A stretch of 64,000 nt of DNA from Flavobacteriaceae bacterium YJPT1-3 (GCA_029866965.1 CP123444.1:1529501-1593500); one strand, 5' to 3'; shown: positions 52,186 to 61,228, numbered from the stretch's first letter. The notes: generated by a model from the letters alone, not told the origin. Made by a program: numbers and translations.

Positions 52186-53343
52186 ATGAAGAAATCCGTA
52201 TTCTTTCTCACGGCATTTTATATTCTCAGTATTTCTTGGACATACGCTCAAGGAGCCCCGCAAGATTCACGAGTGATCACCACTGGAGTTCCTTTTCTGA
52301 CTATCGCGGCCGATGCACGAGCAGCGGGTATGGGGGATCAAGGTGTTGCTACCGCTCCGGATGGTTTTTCACAACAATGGAATCCTGCAAAATTTGCGTT
52401 TATTGAACAAAGTCAGGCGGTGGGGATCACCTACACGCCCTACTTAAGCGAACTGGTGAACGATATTTTTTTAGGAAGCTTAAACTATTACAACCGTATC
52501 AACGAACAGAGCGCTTTTGCTGCCAGTTTCCGATACTTTAGCCTGGGTGATATTGAATTTAGAGATACGGCCGATCAGGTGCCCCTGATACAAAGTCCTA
52601 ACGAGTTCACCTTTGATGTTTCTTATGCCTTGCGGCTGGATCCGCGGTTTTCCATGGCGGTAGCCGGGCGCTATTTGCGCTCTGATCTCCGATTGACCGG
52701 GGTGGATGGAGATACGCAGGCAGCCGGTTCTTTTGGAGTAGACATCGCCGGTTATTACCAATCGGAAGAGATACCTTACAATACGTTTGACGGCCGGTGG
52801 AGAGCAGGTTTTAATTTCTCCAATCTGGGTCCCAAGATCAAATACGATGAAGCCGGACAAGAAAATTTCATTCCCTCCAACATGCGTTTGGGAGGAGGCT
52901 TCGATTTTATTCTCGATGGATTCAATACGATCGCTGTAGGCTTAGAATTCAACAAATTGTTAGTGCCTACTCCACCCGTTCGCGATGAGAATGGCGATGT
53001 GATCGCCGGAGAAGATGATGACGTGAGCTTCATAACCGGGATCTTCCAGTCCTTTGGAGACGCCCCTGATGGGTTTAGCGAAGAGCTTAAAGAATTTACC
53101 TGGTCTTTGGGAACGGAGTATTCCTATGACGACAAATTTCTGTTACGCGCCGGTTACTTCAATGAAAGTGATGAGAAAGGAGGGCGTAAATTCGCTACGC
53201 TGGGCGCCGGTTTTAAATTGAACGTGGTCGACATCGATGTTTCTTATTTATTCTCTACTTCCAACGTCACCCGCAGTCCGCTGGAACGGACCCTGCGATT
53301 CTCTTTAACGTTCAATTTTGGGGACGAATACGTAGAATACTAG
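52186..53343 (+). CDS. porV: Type IX secretion outer-membrane protein PorV (LptO)
   Basis: The 385-residue outer-membrane beta-barrel (FadL/OmpP1-like) has a signal peptide MKKSVFFLTAFYILSISW and the PorV start ITTGVPFLTIAADARAAGMGD, followed by SQQWNPAKFAFIE. It ends with the aromatic-rich LRFSLTFNFGDEYVEY. PorV shuttles T9SS substrates from the translocon to PorU. The ATG at 52186 is preferred over a longer frame that overlaps porU. The cdd gene begins 13 bp after the stop. Confidence 0.95.
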   Translation: MKKSVFFLTAFYILSISWTYAQGAPQDSRVITTGVPFLTIAADARAAGMGDQGVATAPDGFSQQWNPAKFAFIEQSQAVGITYTPYLSELVNDIFLGSLNYYNRINEQSAFAASFRYFSLGDIEFRDTADQVPLIQSPNEFTFDVSYALRLDPRFSMAVAGRYLRSDLRLTGVDGDTQAAGSFGVDIAGYYQSEEIPYNTFDGRWRAGFNFSNLGPKIKYDEAGQENFIPSNMRLGGGFDFILDGFNTIAVGLEFNKLLVPTPPVRDENGDVIAGEDDDVSFITGIFQSFGDAPDGFSEELKEFTWSLGTEYSYDDKFLLRAGYFNESDEKGGRKFATLGAGFKLNVVDIDVSYLFSTSNVTRSPLERTLRFSLTFNFGDEYVEY

Positions 53344-53356
53344 TATCTTCACTTTC

Positions 53357-53839
53357 GTGAAAACGATACACATATCCACTCAGTTTACCATTTACGATCA
53401 TCTGGAAGACTGCCCGCCTGAGATTCAGGATTTGATGCAGCAAGCAATCCAAGCCAGAAAGAAATCGTACTCCCCCTATTCTAAATTCAGCGTAGGAGCG
53501 GCCTTGCTCCTGGAAAACGGAAGCACCGTCACCGGCAGTAATCAGGAGAATGCCTGCTATCCCGCCGGACTCTGTGCAGAGCGGACCGCACTATTCTATG
53601 CCGGGGCTCAGTACCCTCAGGAGACGATGACCGCCATGGCCATCACTGCCAGCGCGGCCGATCTGGAAACGCTGGAGCCGGTGCCACCCTGTGGCTCCTG
53701 CCGACAAGCGCTATCGGAATACGAAGTTAAGCAAAAGATGCCTTTGGCTCTCTATTTTATGGGTGCCTCCGGCAAGGTCATGTACAGCCCTTCTGTAGAG
53801 AATATTTTACCCCTGCTTTTTACCAAAAAGTACCTATAA
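53357..53839 (+). CDS. cdd: Cytidine deaminase
   Basis: The 160-residue enzyme converts cytidine or deoxycytidine to uridine forms. The start is a GTG at 53357, since no ATG lies in frame before the conserved region. Seen are the substrate loop SYSPYSKFSVGAAL, the zinc-binding CAE motif in AGLCAERTALFYAG with the catalytic Glu, and PPCGSCRQALSEY with the other two zinc cysteines. This is the short homotetrameric type with three Cys ligands. It is 13 bp downstream of porV and likely co-transcribed. Confidence 0.94.
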   Translation: MKTIHISTQFTIYDHLEDCPPEIQDLMQQAIQARKKSYSPYSKFSVGAALLLENGSTVTGSNQENACYPAGLCAERTALFYAGAQYPQETMTAMAITASAADLETLEPVPPCGSCRQALSEYEVKQKMPLALYFMGASGKVMYSPSVENILPLLFTKKYL

Positions 53840-53866
53840 CGCTTTCGCAGTTTTTTTATGCTAGTA

Positions 53867-53898
53867 TTTTCGGGTTGCCCGTAGATATGTTATTTTTG
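53867..53898 (+). promoter_or_regulatory. Candidate promoter of the pdhA-pdhC operon
   Basis: A TTTT at 53867-53870 (imperfect -33) and TATTTTTG at 53891-53898 (-7) are separated by 20 nt; the pdhA ATG follows 40 nt later. Confidence 0.5.
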
Positions 53899-53938
53899 TT
53901 TTCCGCTCTAATTAAGGCGTAACGCTTAATTTTTCTAA

Positions 53939-54937
53939 ATGAAAAAAATTACCAAAGAAACGTATCTCAACTGGTACGAAGAAATGCTTTTCTGGCGAAA
54001 ATTTGAAGACAAATTGGCCCAGGTTTATATCCAACAGAAAGTTCGCGGTTTCCTCCACCTCTACAACGGACAGGAAGCTATTTTGGCCGGAGCGCTGCAT
54101 GCGATGGATCTGTCTAAAGACAAAATGATCACGGCATACCGCAATCACGTACAGCCTATCGGTATGGGTGTGGATCCTAAGCGCGTCATGGCGGAACTTT
54201 ACGGAAAGGGTACTGGTACTTCGCACGGACTTGGTGGATCGATGCATATTTTCTCCAAAGAACATCGCTTCTATGGAGGGCATGGAATTGTAGGCGGTCA
54301 AATCCCCCTGGGAGCCGGTCTGGCATTTGCCGACAAGTATTTCAAGCGCGATGCGGTCACCTTGTGTTTCTTTGGCGATGGTGCTGCTCGTCAGGGATCC
54401 TTACATGAGACGTTCAACATGGCCATGAATTGGAAATTGCCAGTGGTGTTTTGTGTGGAAAATAATGGTTATGCCATGGGTACCAGCGTGAAGCGTACCG
54501 CTAACCACGAAGAAATATATAAATTAGGTTTGGGGTACGATATGCCTTGCGGTCCGGTGGATGCCATGAACCCGACCAAGGTGGCTGAAGCCTTTGATGA
54601 GGCGATCGATCGCGCTCGTCGTGGTGACGGACCTACCTTTTTAGAATTAAAAACCTACCGTTACCGCGGTCACTCCATGAGTGATGCTCAGAAGTACCGT
54701 ACCAAAGAAGAGGTGGCTGAATATCAGAAGATCGACCCGATCATCCAGGTAAAAGACATCATCCTCGAGAAGAAATACGCCACGGAAGCGGAACTTAAAA
54801 AGATCGATAAACGCGTGAAAGAGCGTGTTGCGGAATGTGAAAAATTTGCAGAAGAGAGTCCGTGGCCAGAAAAGAACGTCATGTACGATGTTGTCTATGA
54901 ACAAGAAGACTATCCTTTTATTCCTCATAAATTATAA
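53939..54937 (+). CDS. pdhA: Pyruvate dehydrogenase E1 component, alpha subunit
   Basis: The 332-residue thiamine-diphosphate enzyme subunit has the E1-alpha pattern: MLFWRKFEDKLAQVY, GFLHLYNGQEAILAGAL, TAYRNHVQPIGMG, GGSMHIFSKEHRFYGGHGIV, the ThDP motif GDGAARQGSLHETFNMA...CVENN, and the phosphorylation-loop equivalent YRYRGHSMSDAQKYRTKEE. It decarboxylates pyruvate with the beta subunit, which is not encoded next to it. The E2 gene begins 3 bp downstream, so the pair is one operon with a terminator at 56654. Confidence 0.95.
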   Translation: MKKITKETYLNWYEEMLFWRKFEDKLAQVYIQQKVRGFLHLYNGQEAILAGALHAMDLSKDKMITAYRNHVQPIGMGVDPKRVMAELYGKGTGTSHGLGGSMHIFSKEHRFYGGHGIVGGQIPLGAGLAFADKYFKRDAVTLCFFGDGAARQGSLHETFNMAMNWKLPVVFCVENNGYAMGTSVKRTANHEEIYKLGLGYDMPCGPVDAMNPTKVAEAFDEAIDRARRGDGPTFLELKTYRYRGHSMSDAQKYRTKEEVAEYQKIDPIIQVKDIILEKKYATEAELKKIDKRVKERVAECEKFAEESPWPEKNVMYDVVYEQEDYPFIPHKL

Positions 54938-54940
54938 GCA

Positions 54941-56629
54941 ATGGCAGAAGTAATCAAAATGCCCCGCTTGAGCGATACCATGGAAGAAGGAACCGTGGCT
55001 CAATGGCTTAAGAAGAAGGGAGACAAAGTTGAAGAAGGAGATATTCTGGCCGAGATCGAAACCGATAAAGCCACGATGGAGTTTGAGTCTTTTTACGAAG
55101 GGACTTTATTGCACATAGGAATTCAGGAAGGAGAAACCGCCGATGTAGATGCCCTTTTGGCAATCATCGGTGAAGAAGGAGAAGACATTAGCGCTTTGAT
55201 TGACGGCGGCGGCGATCCGAAGACTGAGGAAAAGAGCGAGAGTGAATCGGAAGATTCGGCAGCTCAAGAAGATTCAGAAAAAGAGACCGAAATCCAAGAT
55301 GACACTTCAGAAGAAGATGCATCAGAATCTACTGATGAGGTTCCCGAAGGTGTAGAGGTGGTGAATATGCCTCGCCTTAGTGATACCATGGAAGAGGGTA
55401 CGGTAGCGACCTGGCTGAAAAAAGAAGGGGACACTGTAGAAGAAGGAGATATCCTGGCTGAGATCGAGACCGACAAGGCGACCATGGAATTTGAGTCCTT
55501 TTATGCGGGTACTTTACTCCACATTGGCATTGATGAAGGCGAAACGGCCAAGGTCGATAGCCTTTTAGCGATCATTGGTCCGGAAGGCACCGATGTGTCC
55601 GGAATTATTGCCAACGCAAAAAGCGGTTCCGGAAGTAAAAAATCAGCGCCCAAAAAAGAAGAACCTAAAAAAGAAGAATCTAAGGCAGAGGCTGCCCCTA
55701 AAAAAGAAGAATCTAAAAAAGAAGAGGCTCCTAAGGCAGAAGCACCTAAAAAGAAAAGCGCCAAGTCGTCCAGTGATGGTCGCATTATCGCTTCTCCCTT
55801 AGCCAAACGTTTGGCGGAAGAGAAAGGGATTGACCTGAACCAGGTAGAGGGAACCGGAGATCACGGTCGAATCGTTCGTCGCGATATTGAGAATTATACG
55901 CCCAGCGCTGCATCAAGCGGACTGGCACAATTCGAGCCCACCGGAGAGGAAAGCTTTGAAGAAGTGAACAACTCTCAAATGCGCAAAGCGATCGCAAAAA
56001 GTCTTTCGAAATCGAAATTTACCGCGCCGCATTACTACCTGAATGTTGAGTTCAATATGGAGAATGCCATGGCCTTCCGATCGCAATTCAATCAATTGCC
56101 GGATACCAAGATCTCCTACAACGATATGATCGTTTTGGCCACAGCTATGGCCTTAAAACAACATCCGCAGGTAAACTCACAGTGGTTTGATGACAAGATG
56201 CGCCTCAATCACCACGTACACATAGGGGTGGCGGTGGCCGTACCTGATGGATTGGTGGTGCCTGTGGTACGCTTTGCCAACGAAAAGAAATTGCAGCAGA
56301 TCAATGCTGAAGTTAAAGAGCTGGCCGGAAAAGCACGCGACAAAAAGCTAAAGCTTGAAGAAATGGAGGGCAGTACCTTCACGATTTCCAATTTGGGGAT
56401 GTTCGGGATCACCGACTTTACCTCCATCATCAATCAGCCCAACTCGGCGATACTATCCGTAGGGGCCATTGTGGAGAAACCGGTGGTTAAAGAAGGTAAG
56501 ATAGTCGTTGGACATACCATGAAATTAACCATGGCCTGTGATCACCGAACGGTGGACGGAGCTACCGGGGCGCAGTTTTTACAGACCTTGAAAACCTATA
56601 TCGAGAATCCGGTATTGATGCTGGCTTAA
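54941..56629 (+). CDS. pdhC: Pyruvate dehydrogenase E2, dihydrolipoyl acetyltransferase with two lipoyl domains
   Basis: The 562-residue E2 has two near-identical lipoyl domains (residues about 3-78 and 141-216), each with the lipoylated lysine in EIETDKATMEFES and MPRLSDTMEEGTVA. Between them is an acidic Glu/Ser linker, and after them a Lys/Glu/Ala/Pro linker. Next comes the E3-binding domain (IIASPLAKRLAEEKGIDLNQ, GRIVRRDIENY) and the catalytic acetyltransferase domain ending in MACDHRTVDGATGAQFL with the catalytic His. It transfers the acetyl group to CoA. Confidence 0.95.
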   Translation: MAEVIKMPRLSDTMEEGTVAQWLKKKGDKVEEGDILAEIETDKATMEFESFYEGTLLHIGIQEGETADVDALLAIIGEEGEDISALIDGGGDPKTEEKSESESEDSAAQEDSEKETEIQDDTSEEDASESTDEVPEGVEVVNMPRLSDTMEEGTVATWLKKEGDTVEEGDILAEIETDKATMEFESFYAGTLLHIGIDEGETAKVDSLLAIIGPEGTDVSGIIANAKSGSGSKKSAPKKEEPKKEESKAEAAPKKEESKKEEAPKAEAPKKKSAKSSSDGRIIASPLAKRLAEEKGIDLNQVEGTGDHGRIVRRDIENYTPSAASSGLAQFEPTGEESFEEVNNSQMRKAIAKSLSKSKFTAPHYYLNVEFNMENAMAFRSQFNQLPDTKISYNDMIVLATAMALKQHPQVNSQWFDDKMRLNHHVHIGVAVAVPDGLVVPVVRFANEKKLQQINAEVKELAGKARDKKLKLEEMEGSTFTISNLGMFGITDFTSIINQPNSAILSVGAIVEKPVVKEGKIVVGHTMKLTMACDHRTVDGATGAQFLQTLKTYIENPVLMLA

Positions 56630-56653
56630 TATCAGGTGAAAATCAAAGAATCT

Positions 56654-56687
56654 TCCCGCTCTGACCTATGCCAGAGCGGGATTTTTT
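56654..56687 (+). terminator. Intrinsic terminator of the pdhA-pdhC operon
   Basis: Perfect 10-bp stem TCCCGCTCTG/CAGAGCGGGA (56654-56663 with 56672-56681) followed by six T. It lies 24 bp after the pdhC stop and rules out the M28 peptidase starting at the earlier ATG 56636. Confidence 0.9.
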
Positions 56688-56694
56688 ATCTTTA
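56687..56694 (+). promoter_or_regulatory. Possible -7 box TATCTTTA of the M28 peptidase gene
   Basis: One mismatch to TAnnTTTG, ending 4 nt before the ATG at 56699; its first base is the last T of the preceding terminator. Confidence 0.3.
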
Positions 56695-56698
56695 CGCT

Positions 56699-57691
56699 AT
56701 GCGAAAACTACTACTACTCAGCGCGCTATTGGCCCTAATGGCCTGCAAACCGGCGCAACCCAACGCACCCATAATCACTTCGGCAAACGCAGCGCTCAAT
56801 ACTACTGTATCTCCAGCGTATCAGGCGACAAACTCCAGCGTACAAGCCATCATGTCTGTCCTGGCCAGTGACGCTTTGGAGGGACGAGATACAGGAAGTG
56901 AGGGGATCAATCGTGCAGCCGTTTTCATCGAAAACTACTTTAAGGAACACAACGTTCAGCCCTATTTTGAGGAATATCGGGACTTCTTTGACGTGAATGG
57001 AACCAAGGCTTACAATGTGGTGGGTGTAGTGCCCGGAAATGATCCGCAGTTAAAGGATCAATTCATCGTCATTGGAGCGCATTATGATCATATTGGACGT
57101 ATCACACCCAAGGATGGCGATGCTATTGCCAACGGAGCCAATGACAATGCGAGTGGAACGACTACCGTACTGGAACTGGCGCAAGCTTTCGCGAAAGCGA
57201 ACAACAACAAACGATCGATAATTTTCGCTTTATTCTCTGCGGAAGAACGCGGACTCAAGGGCTCGGCACATCTGGCACAACGCCTTAAGGAGCAAGGCTT
57301 GGATCTTTACACCATGTTTAATGTGGAAATGACCGGAGTGCCCATGACCACTGAAGACTATTTAGTCTATCTCACCGGCTACGACCGATCCAACTTGGCG
57401 GAACAATTCAACACCTACACCGGAACAACAACCATTGGATTTCTACCACAGGCCAAAGAATTCAATTTATTCATGCGCAGCGATAACTATCCCTTCTATG
57501 AGGTTTTCAAGGTGCCTTCTCATACGGTATCGACCTTCGATTTTACTAACTATGCGTACTATCACCAGGTGGATGATGAGTTGGAGTTGATGAACTTCGA
57601 TCATATGGCCAAAGTGGTCAATGCCTTGTTCCCCGGATTGCAGCAAATGGCGAATTCAGCTGAACGGCCTATCGAAATGACGCAAGAATGA
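56699..57691 (+). CDS. M28 family zinc aminopeptidase, lipoprotein
   Basis: The 330-residue protein has a lipoprotein signal (MRKLLLLSALLALMACKP). M28 zinc ligands are in order: VIGAHYDHIG (His, then Asp), GANDNASGTTTVLELA (bridging Asp), FSAEERGLKGSAHLA (catalytic Glu-Glu), MFNVEMTG (Glu where Asp is more usual) and YYHQVDDELE (His). The LASDALEGRDTGSEG start is typical of this family in Bacteroidota. It would release N-terminal residues from peptides at the cell envelope. It overlaps the SDR gene by 4 bp (ATGA). GCTTTCGCGAAAGC occurs at 57185 (AFAKA). Confidence 0.92.
   Translation: MRKLLLLSALLALMACKPAQPNAPIITSANAALNTTVSPAYQATNSSVQAIMSVLASDALEGRDTGSEGINRAAVFIENYFKEHNVQPYFEEYRDFFDVNGTKAYNVVGVVPGNDPQLKDQFIVIGAHYDHIGRITPKDGDAIANGANDNASGTTTVLELAQAFAKANNNKRSIIFALFSAEERGLKGSAHLAQRLKEQGLDLYTMFNVEMTGVPMTTEDYLVYLTGYDRSNLAEQFNTYTGTTTIGFLPQAKEFNLFMRSDNYPFYEVFKVPSHTVSTFDFTNYAYYHQVDDELELMNFDHMAKVVNALFPGLQQMANSAERPIEMTQE
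57185..57198. repeat. Iterated palindrome GCTTTCGCGAAAGC in the M28 peptidase gene
   Basis: Perfect copy; codons give QAFAKANN, between two zinc-ligand motifs. Confidence 0.85.
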
Positions 57692-58368
57692 AGAAAGTAG
57701 TGCTAACAGGAACGAGTCGGGGAATTGGTTTTGAACTGGCCAAAGTATTTGTGGAACACGGACATGAAGTGCTCGCGCTTTCGCGAAATGAACAACCCAT
57801 CAACGATCTTGGTTTGGATCGCCTTCATGCAATTCCCTGTGATCTTACACAAGAAGAAGATCTACAGAAAGCAGAAGCCTGGATTAAGGAACATTGGAAT
57901 CAGGTGGATATCCTTATCCATAATGCTGGTGCGCTGGTCAATAAGCCCTTTGAGGAAACCGGCTGGGCTGATTTTGAACGGGTGTATGCGGTCAATGTAT
58001 TCGCAGTAGCCGGATTGACCCGGGTTTTGATCCCTTATATGCAATCGGGTAGCCATGTGCTGACCATCAGCAGTATGGGCGGCGTACAGGGAAGTGCGAA
58101 ATTTCCCGGTCTGGCCGCCTATAGCTCCAGTAAAGGGGCTGTGATCACCCTTTCTGAATTGTTGGCAGAAGAGTATAAAGAACAAGGCATAGCCTTTAAT
58201 GTGGTCGCCCTTGGAGCGGTTCAGACCGAAATGCTCGAAGAGGCATTCCCGGGCTATCAAGCTCCGGTCAGCCCTCAGCAAATGGCTGCTTACTTATACT
58301 GCCTTGCTGTAGAAGGCAATCAATTTTACAACGGTAAGATCTTACCGGTATCCGCCTCGACCCCTTAA
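57688..58368 (+). CDS. Short-chain dehydrogenase/reductase (SDR) family protein
   Basis: The 226-residue classical SDR has the nucleotide loop VLTGTSRGIGFELAKVF, LIHNAGALVNKPF, the catalytic Ser in LTISSMGGVQG and the YxxxK in AAYSSSKGAVITL. Cofactor preference is not clear; the substrate is unknown. It starts within the last codon of the M28 peptidase (ATGA overlap) and is followed 4 bp later by the SprT-like gene. A 12-of-14 match to the GCTTTCGCGAAAGC palindrome lies at 57777-57790. Confidence 0.92.
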   Translation: MKKVVLTGTSRGIGFELAKVFVEHGHEVLALSRNEQPINDLGLDRLHAIPCDLTQEEDLQKAEAWIKEHWNQVDILIHNAGALVNKPFEETGWADFERVYAVNVFAVAGLTRVLIPYMQSGSHVLTISSMGGVQGSAKFPGLAAYSSSKGAVITLSELLAEEYKEQGIAFNVVALGAVQTEMLEEAFPGYQAPVSPQQMAAYLYCLAVEGNQFYNGKILPVSASTP

Positions 58369-58372
58369 GCCT

Positions 58373-58978
58373 ATGGATCAGGTGCTTCAGAAATACATCC
58401 CGGAACGTGCAGTAACTCCGGCTTTTGAACTCATTAAAGAATTTGGAGTATACCTCAAGATCGTCAATGAGCGGGTCACACGCCATGGGGATTATCGAAA
58501 AATGCCTGACGGTCGCCACCAAATCACTGTAAACGCCAACCTGAATCCTTATCGATTTTTGATCACCCTCATTCATGAAATTGCCCATCTGGTCGCTTTT
58601 GAGAAGTACGGGCGTCGCATCAAACCGCACGGTCCGGAATGGAAGGTAACTTTTCAGCACCTGATGCTTCCATTTCTGCGACCAGAGGTCTTTCCCATGC
58701 AACTCCTGCCGCTCCTGGCCAACCATTTTAAAAACCTTAAAGCCAGCAGTGAAACTGATGCAAGGCTTTCTCTGGCCTTAAAACAATTTGATCCGCAGAA
58801 TGACAAAAACTATATCTTTGAGCTCCCCGAAGGCAGTACGTTCAGGATTTATAACGGAAAGGTATTTAAGAAAGGGAAGCGCAAAGTGAAGCGTTATGAA
58901 TGTATGGAAGTGGCCACCAAGAGGATCTATCTTTTTCAGCCCAACGCCGAGGTGGAGTGGCTGGGATCTCAACAATAG
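58373..58978 (+). CDS. SprT-like zinc metalloprotease domain protein
   Basis: The 201-residue protein has the HExxH zinc motif in TLIHEIAHLVAFEKYG, and the third ligand His in IKPHGPEWKVTFQHLM, the SprT/SPRTN pattern. The C-terminal half (FRIYNGKVFKKGKRKVKRYECME) is basic and may bind nucleic acid. Eukaryotic SPRTN cleaves DNA-protein crosslinks; whether small bacterial homologues do is unproven. It is in a tight cluster with the SDR gene (4-bp gap) and 18 bp before the DUF389 gene. Confidence 0.85.
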   Translation: MDQVLQKYIPERAVTPAFELIKEFGVYLKIVNERVTRHGDYRKMPDGRHQITVNANLNPYRFLITLIHEIAHLVAFEKYGRRIKPHGPEWKVTFQHLMLPFLRPEVFPMQLLPLLANHFKNLKASSETDARLSLALKQFDPQNDKNYIFELPEGSTFRIYNGKVFKKGKRKVKRYECMEVATKRIYLFQPNAEVEWLGSQQ

Positions 58979-58996
58979 CAAAGTAAAATAATAATT

Positions 58997-60430
58997 ATGC
59001 AAGACGTAAGTTCGACAGACCCCTCCTACGATGATGAAGGTGGATTACTGAGTAAGGATGCTAAAGGATTGTGGGAACAATTAAGACATTTCTTATCGGA
59101 GCTGTTCAGTATTAAAAAAGATTCCGACCGTGACTCTACCATTGAGTCTGTCCGTAAGGATATCCCCTTTAGGGGTCATAATGCCTGGATTCTGATTTTC
59201 TCGATCCTTGTCGCTTCCCTGGGTTTGAACATCAGCAGTACCGCCGTAGTGATTGGAGCCATGTTAATCTCTCCCCTTATGGGACCTATTGTCGGGGTAG
59301 GACTCTCAGTAGCAATTAATGATATCGATACGCTCAAACGATCATTGGTCAATCTCTCTGTTATGATTGGTTTGAGTGTATTGACCGCATTTTTGTATTT
59401 CAGTATTTCTCCTTTGACGGCATTGACCCCTGAGCTGGAAGCACGTACTTATCCTACAATTTTGGATGTGCTGGTGGCTATTTTTGGTGGGTTGGCTTTG
59501 ATTGTCGCTAAAACCAAAAAAGGTACTATTGCCAGTGTTATTTTTGGGGTGGCTATTGCTACCGCGCTGATGCCACCCTTGTGTACGGTGGGTTACGGTC
59601 TGGCCGTAGGCGAGTGGGCCTATGCTTTGGGAGCGATGTATCTATTCAGTATCAACGCGGTTTTTATCGCCCTTTCCACCTTTGTGGTGTCTAAACTGCT
59701 GGGATTCCCCTTGGTCAAATATGCCAACTCTAAAAAACGCAGACGTATAGCACGCCTGGCGACCTTGATCGCGGTTATTGTGATGATCCCCAGCTGCATT
59801 CTGTTTTATGACCTGTTACAGGAGTCTTACTTTTTACGCGATGCCAATCAGTTTGTAGAAAATGAACTGGACGATTTTGAAGGCGCCTATTTGCAGCGTA
59901 ATGCCACGGTGCTCGATTTTGGAGGAGGAAAAGACAGTCGGATTGAAGTTTCTTTCCTGGGAAAAACCATTCCGCCGGAAATCGAACAAAGTTGGCGAAC
60001 GCGCATGAAAGACTACAATAAGTTGGAAAACACTTCACTAATTGTGCTGCAAAATGAGAATACGGAGAGCTATGATGAGTTGCAATACATGCGCGAATTG
60101 AAACGCAGGGATTCCCTCGACCTGATGAGCAAGGAAGACAAAATCGCCTTTTTAGAGCAGCGCATGAAGAGCCTTGAACGCCTTGAGCAAGGGACTATTC
60201 CCTTTGCGCAGTTGAGCGAAGAGGTGAAGATCATCTACAAGGGAATTACGCGCTTTAGCTTCGCTCCGGTCATCAGTACAGATTTCAAAAAATCGGATAC
60301 TATTCCTACGTTTACCACCCGATGGGCGGATTCGTTGAGTACGCGAGAAGCGAATCAAAAGCAAAAGGAACTCTATGACTGGCTGAAGTTTAAGCTGAAG
60401 CTAGATACCCTCGAGCTGCGCAAGGGATAG
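58997..60430 (+). CDS. DUF389 (TIGR00341-type) integral membrane protein
   Basis: The 477-residue protein has an N-terminal cytoplasmic segment (1-55), six or so helices (about 60-265) with the DUF389 signature STAVVIGAMLISPLMGPIVG and TALMPPLCTVGYGLAVG, and a soluble C-terminal half rich in charged residues with coiled-coil tendency (LEQRMKSLERLEQG). DUF389 proteins have no proven function. It follows the SprT-like gene and is convergent with the MlaF-type gene 21 bp away. Confidence 0.88.
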   Translation: MQDVSSTDPSYDDEGGLLSKDAKGLWEQLRHFLSELFSIKKDSDRDSTIESVRKDIPFRGHNAWILIFSILVASLGLNISSTAVVIGAMLISPLMGPIVGVGLSVAINDIDTLKRSLVNLSVMIGLSVLTAFLYFSISPLTALTPELEARTYPTILDVLVAIFGGLALIVAKTKKGTIASVIFGVAIATALMPPLCTVGYGLAVGEWAYALGAMYLFSINAVFIALSTFVVSKLLGFPLVKYANSKKRRRIARLATLIAVIVMIPSCILFYDLLQESYFLRDANQFVENELDDFEGAYLQRNATVLDFGGGKDSRIEVSFLGKTIPPEIEQSWRTRMKDYNKLENTSLIVLQNENTESYDELQYMRELKRRDSLDLMSKEDKIAFLEQRMKSLERLEQGTIPFAQLSEEVKIIYKGITRFSFAPVISTDFKKSDTIPTFTTRWADSLSTREANQKQKELYDWLKFKLKLDTLELRKG

Positions 60431-60451
60431 GGATACGGTTTTAAGCAAGGC

Positions 60452-61228
60452 TTACTTTTTACTTTGATACTCCGCGTTTAAGGCTTCTCTTACCTTTTTA
60501 AAGAGGTTGGAGGAGTATACAAACTTGGTGACATCTTCATTCTCAGTCTGAAAAATTTGTGTTTTGTCGCCTTCCCAGGCTAAATGACCTTTTTGAAGGA
60601 AGATGATCTTTTCACCAATTTCCATCACAGAATTCATGTCGTGGGTATTGATCACGGTGGTGATGTTGTATTCGTGGGTGATCTCCTGGATCAGATTGTC
60701 GATTACCGTAGCCGTACGCGGATCCAGGCCCGAATTAGGTTCGTCACAGAACAAGTATTTGGGTCGGTTAACGATAGCCCTGGCAATAGCGACCCTTTTC
60801 TGCATACCTCCAGAAATTTCAGAAGGCAATTTGTCCTGGGCGCCGTCCAGATTGACCCGTTGAATCACTTCTTCCGCTCTGGCGCGTCGGTCTTCTTTAG
60901 ACAGCTTGGTAAACATTTTCAAGGGGAACATGATGTTGCCCGCCACGGTCATGGAGTCAAACAACGCACTGCCCTGAAAGACCATACCCATCTGTTTGCG
61001 CAGTTCACTTTGTTCTTCAAATTCCAATTGAGAATAGGGTTCTCCATCATAACTGATCGTTCCTTTATTGGGTTTGAACAGGCCCAGTAGGCATTTGAGA
61101 AATACGGTCTTACCCGAGCCACTCTGCCCGATGATGAGGTTAGTTTTGCCCGCATCAAAAGAAGTGGTGATTCCTTTCAGGATCATTTCTTCGCCAAAGC
61201 CCTTGTATAAGTTATCTACCTGTATCAT
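60452..61228 (-). CDS. ABC transporter ATP-binding protein, MlaF-type
   Basis: The 258-residue ATPase has Walker A (LIIGQSGSGKTVFLKCLLG), Q-loop, the signature EISGGMQKRVAIARAI, Walker B with Glu (YLFCDEPNSGLDP) and the H-loop (VINTHDMNSVMEIG). The signature SGGMQKR and the LDPRTA form are typical of Mla/Mce-associated ATPases that move phospholipids between outer and inner membrane. Its start overlaps the permease stop by 4 bp, so the two are coupled. No MlaD-type (MCE) gene is in the window. Confidence 0.92.
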   Translation of the reverse strand: MIQVDNLYKGFGEEMILKGITTSFDAGKTNLIIGQSGSGKTVFLKCLLGLFKPNKGTISYDGEPYSQLEFEEQSELRKQMGMVFQGSALFDSMTVAGNIMFPLKMFTKLSKEDRRARAEEVIQRVNLDGAQDKLPSEISGGMQKRVAIARAIVNRPKYLFCDEPNSGLDPRTATVIDNLIQEITHEYNITTVINTHDMNSVMEIGEKIIFLQKGHLAWEGDKTQIFQTENEDVTKFVYSSNLFKKVREALNAEYQSKK

